Below are positions 38,879 to 46,715 of a DNA stretch of 64,000 bases, one piece after another (within the stretch, counting starts at the first letter, position 1; each line of letters starts with the position of its first letter). A model generated the notes under the pieces. The model was not told where the DNA came from. It ran no database searches and saw only the letters and a program-made list of their open reading frames with translations. The stretch is from Marmoricola endophyticus (GTDB lineage: Bacteria > Actinomycetota > Actinomycetes > Propionibacteriales > Nocardioidaceae): positions 207,646-271,645 of the forward strand of contig NZ_BMKQ01000002.1 of NCBI RefSeq assembly GCF_014644415.1, written 5' to 3'. The position numbers and the translations under genes were made by a program.

Positions 38879-38952
38879 GGGGCGGTAGCTCAGCCGGTCA
38901 GAGCAGACGACTCATAATCGTCCAGTCGCGGGTTCAAGCCCCGCCCGCCCCA
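38879..38952 (+). tRNA. tRNA-Met (CAT), elongator type
   Basis: 74 nt. Acceptor GGGGCGG/CCGCCCC, D-arm GCTCAGCCGGTCAGAGC, anticodon arm GACGA-CTCATAA-TCGTC with CAT at 38913-38915, T-arm GCGGG-TTCAAGC-CCCGC, discriminator A, no encoded CCA. The paired 1-72 end argues against the initiator. A lysidine-modified tRNA-Ile with the same anticodon is not excluded. Confidence 0.92.
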
Positions 38953-39041
38953 CACCGAGCTCCGTCGTCCGAGCCTGCGGCGGCCGGGCGGCCTTCCGAC
39001 CGCGGCTGCGGCAGGAGGTGCGGAGCGGTTCCCGGGCGCCC

Positions 39042-39047
39042 TACGGT
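39042..39047 (+). promoter_or_regulatory. Leaderless -10 of the TOBE-domain gene
   Basis: TACGGT followed by 6 nt and ATG 39054. Confidence 0.5.
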
Positions 39048-39053
39048 CCACCC

Positions 39054-39263
39054 ATGAAGCTCTCCACGCGCAACCAGCTGCCCGGCACCGTCGTCTCCGT
39101 CACCACCGGGGAGGCGATGGCCGTCGTACGGATCAAGCTCGACAACGGCCCGGAGATCACCTCCTCGATCACCAAGGACGCCGTCGAGGACCTCGGCCTC
39201 GCCGAGGGCGCGAAGGTCACCGCCCTCGTCAAGTCCACCGAGGTCGCCATCGGGGTGGAGTGA
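39054..39263 (+). CDS. Molbindin-like TOBE/Mop domain protein
   Basis: 69 residues forming one Mop/TOBE domain: KLSTRNQLPGTVVSVTTGEA, VRIKLDNGPEITSSITKDAVEDL, then GAKVTALVKSTEVAIGVE. Such small proteins bind molybdate as oligomers. ATG 39054 is chosen over an in-frame upstream GTG because it starts right at the domain and lies 6 nt after TACGGT. No molybdenum transporter is adjacent. Confidence 0.88.
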   Translation: MKLSTRNQLPGTVVSVTTGEAMAVVRIKLDNGPEITSSITKDAVEDLGLAEGAKVTALVKSTEVAIGVE

Positions 39264-39291
39264 GCCTCGCTCCTGCGGGTACGAAGCGTCC

Positions 39292-39804
39292 ATGAGCGAC
39301 GCGAACGACCTGCTGCTGGACGCCTACTCCCGCGTGGCGGCCGCGGTGCCCGAGGTCCTCGGCGGACTCGACACCGAGGCCGCCGCGTGGACTCCCGCAC
39401 CCGGCGCGAACTCGACCGGCTGGCTGGTCTGGCACCTGACGCGGGTGCTCGACGACCACGTCGTCGCGGGGGCGGCGGGGCAGGAGCAGGTGCACACCGC
39501 CCAGGGGTGGGCCGAGCGGCTGGGACTCCCGCTCGCCGCGGACGACACCGGCTACGGCCACAGCCCGGACCAGGTGGCCGCGGTGCGGTTCGACGACCTC
39601 GGCGACCTCGTCGGCTACCACCGTGCCGTGCAGGAGGCGGTGGTGCCGTACCTGCAGACCGTCGAGGGCCTCGGCGAGGTCGTCGACGAGCGCTGGGACC
39701 CGCCGGTGACCCGGGGCGTACGGCTGGTCAGCGTGGCTGACGACATGGCCCGCCACATCGGGCAGGCGGAGTACGTCCGGGGGCTCTGGGAGTCCCGTGG
39801 CTGA
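39292..39804 (+). CDS. DinB-like four-helix protein (DUF664 type)
   Basis: 170 residues. Metal-binding His pattern of DinB/mycothiol-dependent-transferase folds: LVWHLTRVLDDHVV near residue 45 and DDMARHIGQAEYVRGL near the C-terminus. Family members often use mycothiol or a metal ion in detoxification; activity here is unknown. ATG 39292 follows a weak TACGAA by 6 nt. Overlaps the next gene by 8 bp. Confidence 0.85.
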   Translation: MSDANDLLLDAYSRVAAAVPEVLGGLDTEAAAWTPAPGANSTGWLVWHLTRVLDDHVVAGAAGQEQVHTAQGWAERLGLPLAADDTGYGHSPDQVAAVRFDDLGDLVGYHRAVQEAVVPYLQTVEGLGEVVDERWDPPVTRGVRLVSVADDMARHIGQAEYVRGLWESRG

Positions 39805-40042
39805 CTCCGGGCGTCGGCCGTCCGGTCGGCCCCGTCACGACTTCACGCCCGACCGGGACCCGGGGCTGAGCCGTCGGCGCAAGGAGTACGCGGTCATCAT
39901 GGGCACCTGCGTCGTCCTCATCCTGCTGGCCTGGAACCTGGTCCGGCTGTGGTCGGTGCCCGCCGCGGTCGTGATGAGCGTCGTCGCAGCCCTGCTGGCG
40001 CCGACCGCGGTGATCGTCGCTAACCGGACCAAGGGCGACTGA
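39797..40042 (+). CDS. Small two-helix membrane protein, DUF3099-like
   Basis: 81 residues: basic/proline-rich N-terminus (~28 residues), then two membrane helices AVIMGTCVVLILLAWNLVRLW and VPAAVVMSVVAALLAPTAVIV. Resembles the actinobacterial DUF3099 family. GTG 39797 overlaps the preceding stop by 8 bp. Function unknown. Confidence 0.8.
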   Translation: MADSGRRPSGRPRHDFTPDRDPGLSRRRKEYAVIMGTCVVLILLAWNLVRLWSVPAAVVMSVVAALLAPTAVIVANRTKGD

Positions 40043-40066
40043 CCCGCGGGACCCCCGGCTGCCGCC

Positions 40067-41113
40067 CTAGTGGCCCTCAGCGTGCGAGGCGTCGCGGATC
40101 TCGCCGACCAGCTCCTCGATGACGTCCTCGAGGGTGACCACCCCGAGGACCGTGCCCGCCTCGTCGACGACCCGCGCGAGGTGCGCGCCCTTGGCCTGGA
40201 TCGTGGTCATCGCCTCCGCGAGCGTGTCCTCCGGGCGCACCGTGGCGAAGGGGCGTACCCAGCGGTCCTCGACCGGCCGCGCACGGCCGCGCGGGTCGGG
40301 CTCGATGACGTCCTTGACGTGCAGGTAGCCGATCAGCCCGCCGTCGTCATCGGTGACGGGGAAGCGGGAGTAGCCGGTCTCCGCGCACCGCGCCTCGACG
40401 TCGCCGACCCGCGAGTGCAGGGGCACGGTCTCGAGGCTCGCGAGCGGCAGCAGGACCGAGGAGACCGGGCGGGTGGTGAACCCGAGGGCGCCGGAGAGGC
40501 GCTCGTACTCGCCCTCGGCGAGCAGGCCCTCCTCGCGTGACTCGTCGACGAGCGCCTCGACCTCCTCCTTGGTGAAGGTGGTCGCGACCGCACTGGCCGG
40601 CTCGAGCCGCAGCAGCCGCACCATGGCGTCCGCGACGGCGTCCAGCGCGACCACCACCGGCTTCAGGACGGTGACGATCGCGACCATCGGCGGCCCGAGC
40701 ACCATCGCGGCACGCTCGGGCCCGGCCAGCGCGATGTTCTTCGGGACCATCTCGCCCAGCACGACGTGCAGGTACGTCACGACCACCATCGCCAGCGCGA
40801 ACGAGACCGGGTGCAGGACCGCCTCCGGCACCGACAGCGCCTCGAAGGCCGGCTCGACGACGTGGGACACCGCGGGCTCGGCGATCGCGCCGAGCGCGAG
40901 CGAGGCCACCGTGATGCCCAGCTGCACGGCGGCGATCATCTGGGACACGTTGTCCATCGCGCGCAGCGTCGTACGGGCCACGGCGGACCCGGCCGCGGCG
41001 CGCGGCTCGATCTTCGTCCGGCGCGCGGAGACCAGCGAGAACTCGCCGGCGACGAAGAACGCGTTGACCAGCAGCAGCAGGAGCGCGACCGGGAGTGCGG
41101 TGCCCGAGCTCAT
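40067..41113 (-). CDS. CNNM/CorC-family membrane protein (downstream copy)
   Basis: 348 residues: DUF21/CNNM membrane domain with about four helices (LPVALLLLLVNAFFVAGEFS, then VVTYLHVVLGEMVPKNIAL), followed by a CBS pair (SRVGDVEARCAETGYSRFPV; TLAEAMTTIQAKGAHLARVVDEAG). Family proteins are linked to Mg2+/Co2+ transport or its regulation. No CorC_HlyC tail is present. ATG overlaps the stop of the upstream paralogue (ATGA), so the two are coupled and may form a heterodimer. Confidence 0.88.
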   Translation of the reverse strand: MSSGTALPVALLLLLVNAFFVAGEFSLVSARRTKIEPRAAAGSAVARTTLRAMDNVSQMIAAVQLGITVASLALGAIAEPAVSHVVEPAFEALSVPEAVLHPVSFALAMVVVTYLHVVLGEMVPKNIALAGPERAAMVLGPPMVAIVTVLKPVVVALDAVADAMVRLLRLEPASAVATTFTKEEVEALVDESREEGLLAEGEYERLSGALGFTTRPVSSVLLPLASLETVPLHSRVGDVEARCAETGYSRFPVTDDDGGLIGYLHVKDVIEPDPRGRARPVEDRWVRPFATVRPEDTLAEAMTTIQAKGAHLARVVDEAGTVLGVVTLEDVIEELVGEIRDASHAEGH

Positions 41114-42483
41114 CGGCGGTCCTCCTCGGGCACCTCGACCGGGACGCGGCGCAGCGCGATCCGGTCGACGCGCAGGCCGTCCATCCGGACCACGCGCAGG
41201 TGCGCCTCCTCGAGGACGGGGTCGGAGTCCCCCTGCCCCGCGTCGGGGACGACCACCGGGAGCGGGACCACGACGGCGTCGCCACGCTCGGGCACGCGAC
41301 CCAGCTCGCGTACGAGCAGACCCGCCACCGTGTCGTAGTCCTCGTGCTCCGGCAGGTCCACCCCGGTCGCGTCGCGCACCTCGTCGGGGCGCAGCAGCCC
41401 GGAGAGGATCCAGCTGCCGTCGGGCCGCATCCGCAGCCTGGAGCCGTAGCGGTCGTGCTCGTCGGCGATGTCGCCGACGATCTCCTCGACCACGTCCTCC
41501 AGCGTCACGACGCCGGCGGTGCCGCCGTACTCGTCGGAGACCACGGCCATCTGGAAGCCCTCGCCGCGCAGCAGCCGGAGCAGCGGGTCGAGCCGCAGGG
41601 ACTCCGGCACCACCGTCGCCGCGACCATCACCTCGCGCACCTCGGTCGCGTCGCGCGCCGAGCGGGGGACGGCCACGGCCTGCTTGACGTGCACCGAGCC
41701 GACCACCGAGTCCGAGGAGCCCTTGACCACCGGGAACTTCGAGAACCCCGTGCTGCTGGACAGCTCGAGCACCTCCGAGACCGGGTCGGTCACCTCCACG
41801 GTCGCCATCCGCACGCGCGGCGTCATGATCTCGCCTGCGGTACGGGGCCCGAACGCGACCGAGCGCTGCACGAGCTCGGCGGTCTCGGAGTCGAGCTTGC
41901 CCTCCGACGCGGAACGGGTGGCGAGCGAGGCCAGCTCGGAGGACGACCGGGCGGACCGGAGCTCCTCCTGCGGCTCGATCCCCAGGGCGCGGACCACGGC
42001 GTTCGCCGAGCCGTTGAGCACCCGGATCGGCAGGCGTACGACGCTGGTGAAGGTCCGCTGGAACCGCTGGGTGACGCGGGCGGTGCCCAGGGGAGCGGCG
42101 AGCGCGACCTTCTTCGGCACCAGCTCGCCGACGAGCATGGTGGCCAGGGTCGCCAGCACCAGCCCGATGGCCACCGAGACCGACGGCACCGCCCCCTCGG
42201 GCACGCCGACGGCGGTGAGCGGCGTCTCGACCAGCGCGGCGATCGCGGGCTCGGCCAGGAAGCCGATGACGAGGTTGGTCACGGTGACGCCGACCTGGGC
42301 GCCGGAGAGCTGGGTGGACAGCGTGCGCAGCGCGGCGAGCACGCCCTGGGCCGGCCGGTCGCCGTCGGAGGCGGCGCGCTCGACGGCGGCCCGGTCGACG
42401 GTCACGAGGGAGTACTCGCTGGCGCCGAAGACGCCACAGGTGAGCATCAGCGCGACCGAGATCGCCAGCAGCACCCACTCCAC
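41110..42483 (-). CDS. CNNM/CorC-family membrane protein with transporter-associated domain
   Basis: 457 residues: CNNM membrane domain (WVLLAISVALMLTCGVFGAS; MLVGELVPKKVALAAP), CBS pair with IMTPRVRMATVEVTDPVSEV and the hallmark DEYGGTAGVVTLEDVVEEIVGDI, then a C-terminal CorC_HlyC domain (residues ~365-445). Longer paralogue of the next gene. GTG 42483 lies 7 nt after GACAAT on the minus strand (42496-42491), suggesting a leaderless transcript for the pair. Confidence 0.9.
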   Translation of the reverse strand: MEWVLLAISVALMLTCGVFGASEYSLVTVDRAAVERAASDGDRPAQGVLAALRTLSTQLSGAQVGVTVTNLVIGFLAEPAIAALVETPLTAVGVPEGAVPSVSVAIGLVLATLATMLVGELVPKKVALAAPLGTARVTQRFQRTFTSVVRLPIRVLNGSANAVVRALGIEPQEELRSARSSSELASLATRSASEGKLDSETAELVQRSVAFGPRTAGEIMTPRVRMATVEVTDPVSEVLELSSSTGFSKFPVVKGSSDSVVGSVHVKQAVAVPRSARDATEVREVMVAATVVPESLRLDPLLRLLRGEGFQMAVVSDEYGGTAGVVTLEDVVEEIVGDIADEHDRYGSRLRMRPDGSWILSGLLRPDEVRDATGVDLPEHEDYDTVAGLLVRELGRVPERGDAVVVPLPVVVPDAGQGDSDPVLEEAHLRVVRMDGLRVDRIALRRVPVEVPEEDRR

Positions 42484-42588
42484 GTCGACTATTGTCGCGT
42501 ACGGCGCACCACCCGGACGCGGCGGGAACGTGCCGGTGCCGTCCGGCGTTGACGTCGTACGACGCCCGCGCCGGCGAGAGGGGGCCCC

Positions 42589-43407
42589 GTGCTTCGCTTC
42601 ACCGGTGACGCCCGCTCGGAGTCCGGTCTGGTGCGCCACGGCAACGAGGACTCGGGCTTCGTCTCCTCGACGCTGCTGCTCGTGGCCGACGGGGTCGGCG
42701 GCAACGCCGGGGGAGAGGTCGCCTCGGCGACCACCGCCTGGACGGTCGCTCGTCAGTCGCTCGCCCGGGTCGGCCTGCGGCCCTCCGGCGTCCTCGAGCA
42801 GGCCGTCGAGGAGAGTCGCGGCCTCCTCGCGGACGGGGTGCGCGAGCGCCCGGACCTTACGGGCATGGCGACCACGCTCACCGCACTGCTGACCGACGGG
42901 TACCGCTGCGCGCTGGCGTACGTCGGAGACTCCCGGGCCTACCAGCTCCGTGCCGGTGAGCTGCGCCAGGTCACGACCGACCACACCTGGGTCCAGGAGG
43001 CCGTCGCCGCGGGCGAGCTCACCGCCGACGAGGCCGAGCAGCACCCGTGGCGCCACGTCGTCGTCCGCAGCATCAACGCCGAGCGGAGCCAGGGGGTCGA
43101 GATCACGACGCTGGGCGTGCGCCCCGGGGACCGCCTGCTGCTGTGCAGCGACGGGCTCAGCGACCTCGTGCCTCCAGGGGCGATCGCCGCGGCGCTGGAC
43201 GGCCAGCCCGACGGTCGGGCCGCCGACCTGCTGGTCGAGCACGCCCTGCGGGCGGGCGGTGGCGACAACATCACCGTCGTGGTGGCGACCGCGCACGACG
43301 TGGCCTTCGACGACACCGACCCCTCCGGCGGCTTCGTCGGCGCGGTCCTCGACCACGGCAACGTCCTCGGCTCGCCCGTCGTACGCCTCGGGCAGAACGC
43401 CTCGTAG
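42589..43407 (+). CDS. PP2C-type Ser/Thr protein phosphatase
   Basis: 272 residues. Metal-binding motifs RHGNEDSGFV, LLVADGVGGNAGGEVA, LAYVGDSRAYQL, LLLCSDGLSDLV and GGGDNITVVV are all present, so catalytically competent. No membrane or sensor domain. Usually opposes Ser/Thr kinases; none is in the window. GTG 42589 with GAGAGGGGG upstream. Confidence 0.92.
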   Translation: MLRFTGDARSESGLVRHGNEDSGFVSSTLLLVADGVGGNAGGEVASATTAWTVARQSLARVGLRPSGVLEQAVEESRGLLADGVRERPDLTGMATTLTALLTDGYRCALAYVGDSRAYQLRAGELRQVTTDHTWVQEAVAAGELTADEAEQHPWRHVVVRSINAERSQGVEITTLGVRPGDRLLLCSDGLSDLVPPGAIAAALDGQPDGRAADLLVEHALRAGGGDNITVVVATAHDVAFDDTDPSGGFVGAVLDHGNVLGSPVVRLGQNAS

Positions 43408-43551
43408 CGACCGACGCGCAACGCTGGTATTCCGGCGCCCGATGCTCCACAATGGACCCAGTTCGGTTCACCGGTCACACCCGTCCCGAATCGTCTGCGA
43501 GCGAGACCGCTGGGGAAGGCGTCGCTCGACGTCGCAGATGAGGAGGTCACC

Positions 43552-44052
43552 GTGTCCAGTGCTACCCGTGGGGTCCTGTACGTCCACTCGGCCCCTGCCG
43601 CGCTGTGCCCGCACGTGGAGTGGGCCACCTCCGGCGTGCTCGGCGCCTCCGTCGCCTTCGACTGGAGCTCCCAGCCTGCGCAGACCGCGACGCAGCGCGC
43701 GGAGTTCTCCTGGACCGGCGACATCGGGACCGCCTCCGGGGTCGCCTCCGCGCTGCGCGGCTGGGACCAGCTGCGCTTCGAGATCACCGAGGAGCCGACC
43801 GCCCGCTCGGAGGGCGCCCGCTTCTCGTACACCCCGTCGCTGGGCATCTTCCACGCCGTGACCGGGCTGCACGGCGACGTGATGATCCCCGAGGACCGGC
43901 TCAAGGCGGCCGTGGTCAAGGCGGCGCTCGGGGAGACGACGCTGCCGCGCGAGATCGACAAGCTGCTCGGCAAGCCGTGGGACGACGAGCTCGAGACCTT
44001 CCGCCACGCCGGCGACGGCGCTGCGGTGCGGTGGTTGCACCACGTGGGCTGA
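43552..44052 (+). CDS. DUF3145 family protein
   Basis: 166 residues that match the actinobacteria-specific DUF3145 pattern: RGVLYVHSAPAALCPHVEWA, RAEFSWTGDIGTASGVASAL, and RFSYTPSLGIFHAVTGLHGD. No function is known. The GTG start has a strong AGGAGG site. CACAAT at 43448-43453 may be a -10, giving a ~90-nt leader that can form a CGAGCGA/TCGCTCG hairpin. Confidence 0.9.
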   Translation: MSSATRGVLYVHSAPAALCPHVEWATSGVLGASVAFDWSSQPAQTATQRAEFSWTGDIGTASGVASALRGWDQLRFEITEEPTARSEGARFSYTPSLGIFHAVTGLHGDVMIPEDRLKAAVVKAALGETTLPREIDKLLGKPWDDELETFRHAGDGAAVRWLHHVG

Positions 44053-44107
44053 GGATCGTTCCCGGGTTCGGTCACCGGACTCGTGATCGGCGGGGGATGA
44101 TGGTCCC

Positions 44108-45133
44108 GTGCGATCTCGGGTCAGACTCTCCGCGGCGGTCCCCGCCGTCGCGACCTTCGTGGTCGCGCTGCTCGTGCTCGCCGGCGTCACGGCCAGCGCG
44201 GGCCCGGACCGCTCACCGGTCGCGCCGGTCGTCCACGGCGCGCACGACGACACCAGCACGCCGTTCACCCTCGTCGACGTCCCGGCGCTGGTGCGGCACC
44301 GCGCCGACGGCCGGGACCTGTCGCTGGACCGGCTGCTGGACCGCACGGCGCGCTTCGACCGCTGGGCGATCAGCTACCGCGGCGACGGGCTCCGGCTGAC
44401 CGGGGCGCTGACCCTGCCTCGCGGCGGCGGTCGGCACCCGGTCGTCGTGGTCGCCCACGGGTTCGCCCTGCCCGGCCGGTACACGCTCGGTTCCGGCACG
44501 TCGCGCGAGGAGCGCCGGCTCGGCGAGCAGGGCTTCGTGGTGCTGCACCCGGACTACCGCAACTGGGGCGGCTCGGACGTCGAGGCGGGCACCCCGGTCG
44601 CGCACCCGCTGGGCTACCCCGAGGACCTGCTCGACGCGGTGGTCGCACTGCGCCGCGCCCGGTTGCCGCAGGTCGACCTGTCCCGGACCGCGCTCCTCGG
44701 CCGCTCCATGGGCGGCGGAGTCGCGCTGCAGGCGGCGGTGGCCCGGCCGGGCTGGTTCCGCGGCCTGCTGCTCTACAGCTCGGTGAGCGCCGACGCCGCG
44801 GCGAACGCGCGGCGCTGGGTACGCCCCGGCACCGCACTCGCCGCGCGGGTGCGGGCGTCGTACGGGACTTCGCGGACGCGACCGGCCCTCTGGCACGCCG
44901 CGAGCGTGTCGTCGTACCTCGACCGGCTCGGCACCATGCCGGTCTCGATCCACCACGGCACGGCCGACCGGATCTGCCCGATCGGCTGGAGCGAGCGCAC
45001 CGCCACGGAGCTGCGTGCGCAGGGCACCCCCGTGGCGACATACGCCTACCGCGGCGAGCGCCACCACTTCGAGCGCCGGTGGCCGGTGTTCATGGACCGT
45101 ACGTCGGCGTTCTTCCGTACCGTCCTGCGTTGA
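44108..45133 (+). CDS. Secreted alpha/beta hydrolase
   Basis: 341 residues. Signal peptide: MRSRVRLSAAVPAVATFVVA followed by LLVLAGVTASAG. The hydrolase core has PVVVVAHGFALPG, nucleophile Ser in LLGRSMGGGVALQAA, Asp in HHGTADRICPI and His in RGERHHFERRW. Resembles prolyl-oligopeptidase-type (S9) hydrolases or dienelactone-hydrolase-like esterases. GTG 44108 lies 6 nt after GATGAT. Its TGA stop is the first triplet of repeat element B. Confidence 0.87.
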   Translation: MRSRVRLSAAVPAVATFVVALLVLAGVTASAGPDRSPVAPVVHGAHDDTSTPFTLVDVPALVRHRADGRDLSLDRLLDRTARFDRWAISYRGDGLRLTGALTLPRGGGRHPVVVVAHGFALPGRYTLGSGTSREERRLGEQGFVVLHPDYRNWGGSDVEAGTPVAHPLGYPEDLLDAVVALRRARLPQVDLSRTALLGRSMGGGVALQAAVARPGWFRGLLLYSSVSADAAANARRWVRPGTALAARVRASYGTSRTRPALWHAASVSSYLDRLGTMPVSIHHGTADRICPIGWSERTATELRAQGTPVATYAYRGERHHFERRWPVFMDRTSAFFRTVLR

Positions 45134-45256
45134 GTGGTGCCCCCTACCGGGTCGAGTGGTGCGTTCTGCTGGTCCGAGTTGCGCCTTCTGCCGGTGATCC
45201 CCTGCAGAAGTGACGACTCGAGCCAGCGGAACTGACTACTCAACGGGGCAGGTGCG
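45131..45256. repeat. 22-bp-unit palindromic element, copy B
   Basis: Begins CGTTGAGTGGTGCCCCCT like copy A. Units: direct 45131-45152, 45153-45174 and 45175-45196; inverted 45197-45218 and 45219-45240; tail to ~45256. Shares CGAGTGGTGCGTTCTGC and the closing GGGGCAGGTGCGAC with copy A. Located between convergent genes, so it may act as a terminator. Confidence 0.75.
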
Positions 45257-45272
45257 ACCCGCAGGCCCGTAC

Positions 45273-46715
45273 CTACAGCGGGATGTTGCCGTGGCGACCG
45301 CGGGTGACGAGGCCGGCCTCGCGGATCGCGACCGCGATGGAGCTACGGGTACGGCCTGGGTCGACCACCTCGTCGATGACGCCGATCTCGACGGCCTTCT
45401 CGACCCCGCCGGCGATCCGCGTGTGCTCCTCGGCCAGCTCGGCCTCGACCTGAGGGCGTGCGTCGGGGGCGACCTCGGCCAGCTTGCGGCGGTGCAGGAT
45501 GCGGATCGCGGCGACGGCGCCCATCACGGCGATCTCGGCGCCGGGCCAGGCGAGCACCTTGGTGGCGCCGAGGGCACGGGAGTTCATCGCGATGTACGCC
45601 CCGCCGTACGTCTTGCGGGTGACGACGGTGACCCGGGGTACGACGCACTCGCCGAACGCGTGCAGCAGCTTCGCGCCGCGGCGCACGACGCCGTCCCACT
45701 CCTGTCCCACGCCGGGCAGGTAGCCCGGGACGTCGACCAGGACGATCAGCGGCACGCCGAACGCGTCGCACATCCGCACGAAGCGGGAGGCCTTCTCCGC
45801 CGACGCCGAGTCCAGGCAGCCGCCAAGGCGCAGCGGGTTGTTGGCCACGACGCCGGTGGTCCGCCCGCCGAAGCGGCCGAGGGCGGTGACGATGTTGGGC
45901 GCCCACTTGGCGTGCAGCTCCTGCGCCGTGCCCTCGTCGAGGACCGACTCGACGAGCGGGTGCACGTCGTACGCGCGCTTGACCGACTCGGGCAGCAGCC
46001 CGGCGAGGTCACGGTCCTCGACGGCGTCCACGTCGAGGGTGCCCTGGGCGCCGAGCAGCCAGGCGATCGTCCCGCCACGCTCGATCGCCTCGGCCTCGGT
46101 CTCGGCCAGCACGTGGACGACGCCGGAGCGTCGCCCGTGCGGCTCGGGGCCGCCCAGACGAGCCATGTCGACGTCCTCACCGGTCACCGAGCGCACGACG
46201 TCAGGGCCGGTGACGAAGATCCGGCCCTCCGGGCCGAGGACGACCACGTCGGTCAGGGCAGGGCCGTACGCGGCCCCGCCGGCGGCCGGGCCCAGCACGA
46301 TCGAGACCTGGGGGATCACGCCGGAGGCGTGGGTCATCGCCCGGAAGATCTCACCCACGGCGTGCAGGGAGAGCACACCCTCGGCCAGGCGGGCGCCGCC
46401 GGAGTGCCACAGGCCGATGATCGGGATCCGGTCGGTCAGCGCGCGCTGGTACGCCGCCACGACGACCTTGCAGCCGTCGGCGCCCATCGCGCCGCCCATC
46501 ACGGTCGGGTCGGAGCAGAAGGCGACCACGCTCTTGCCGCGGATCCGGCCGAAGACGGCCAGCATCCCCGAGTCGTCGACCGGGGTCAGCAGCTCGACGG
46601 TGCCCTCGTCCAGCAGGGCTCCGAGCCGGTTGAGGGGGTAGCGCGGGTCCTCCTCGCGCGGCGGCTTGGCCGGTGCGGCCGGCCGGCCCTGGGGCGCGGC
46701 GGCGGTCGCGGTCAT
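45273..46715 (-). CDS. Acyl-CoA carboxylase beta (carboxyltransferase) subunit
   Basis: 480 residues, acetyl/propionyl-CoA carboxylase beta type. N-terminal half binds acyl-CoA (VVAFCSDPTVMGGAMGADGCK; LWHSGGARLAEGVLSLHAVGE; LGPAAGGAAYGPALTDVVV), C-terminal half carboxybiotin (GVVANNPLRLGGCLD, VDVPGYLPGVGQEWDGVVRR, KTYGGAYIAMNSRALGA). Last gene of the fatty-acid cluster; start overlaps the fabF stop by 1 bp (TGATG). Probably makes malonyl-CoA for the pathway (inference from context). Confidence 0.93.
   Translation of the reverse strand: MTATAAAPQGRPAAPAKPPREEDPRYPLNRLGALLDEGTVELLTPVDDSGMLAVFGRIRGKSVVAFCSDPTVMGGAMGADGCKVVVAAYQRALTDRIPIIGLWHSGGARLAEGVLSLHAVGEIFRAMTHASGVIPQVSIVLGPAAGGAAYGPALTDVVVLGPEGRIFVTGPDVVRSVTGEDVDMARLGGPEPHGRRSGVVHVLAETEAEAIERGGTIAWLLGAQGTLDVDAVEDRDLAGLLPESVKRAYDVHPLVESVLDEGTAQELHAKWAPNIVTALGRFGGRTTGVVANNPLRLGGCLDSASAEKASRFVRMCDAFGVPLIVLVDVPGYLPGVGQEWDGVVRRGAKLLHAFGECVVPRVTVVTRKTYGGAYIAMNSRALGATKVLAWPGAEIAVMGAVAAIRILHRRKLAEVAPDARPQVEAELAEEHTRIAGGVEKAVEIGVIDEVVDPGRTRSSIAVAIREAGLVTRGRHGNIPL

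Noticed and set aside
38879..38952. Initiator tRNA-Met
   Set aside because: The first acceptor pair G-C is paired and there is no GGG/CCC anticodon stem (stem is GACGA/TCGTC).
40067..42478. 803-residue minus-strand frame read as one long protein
   Set aside because: The upstream half is an out-of-frame reading of the CNNM paralogue gene (41110-42483); the true gene begins at ATG 41113.
43448..43551. Riboswitch in the DUF3145 leader
   Set aside because: A ~90-nt leader with one short hairpin is visible but it matches no riboswitch consensus I can recognise.
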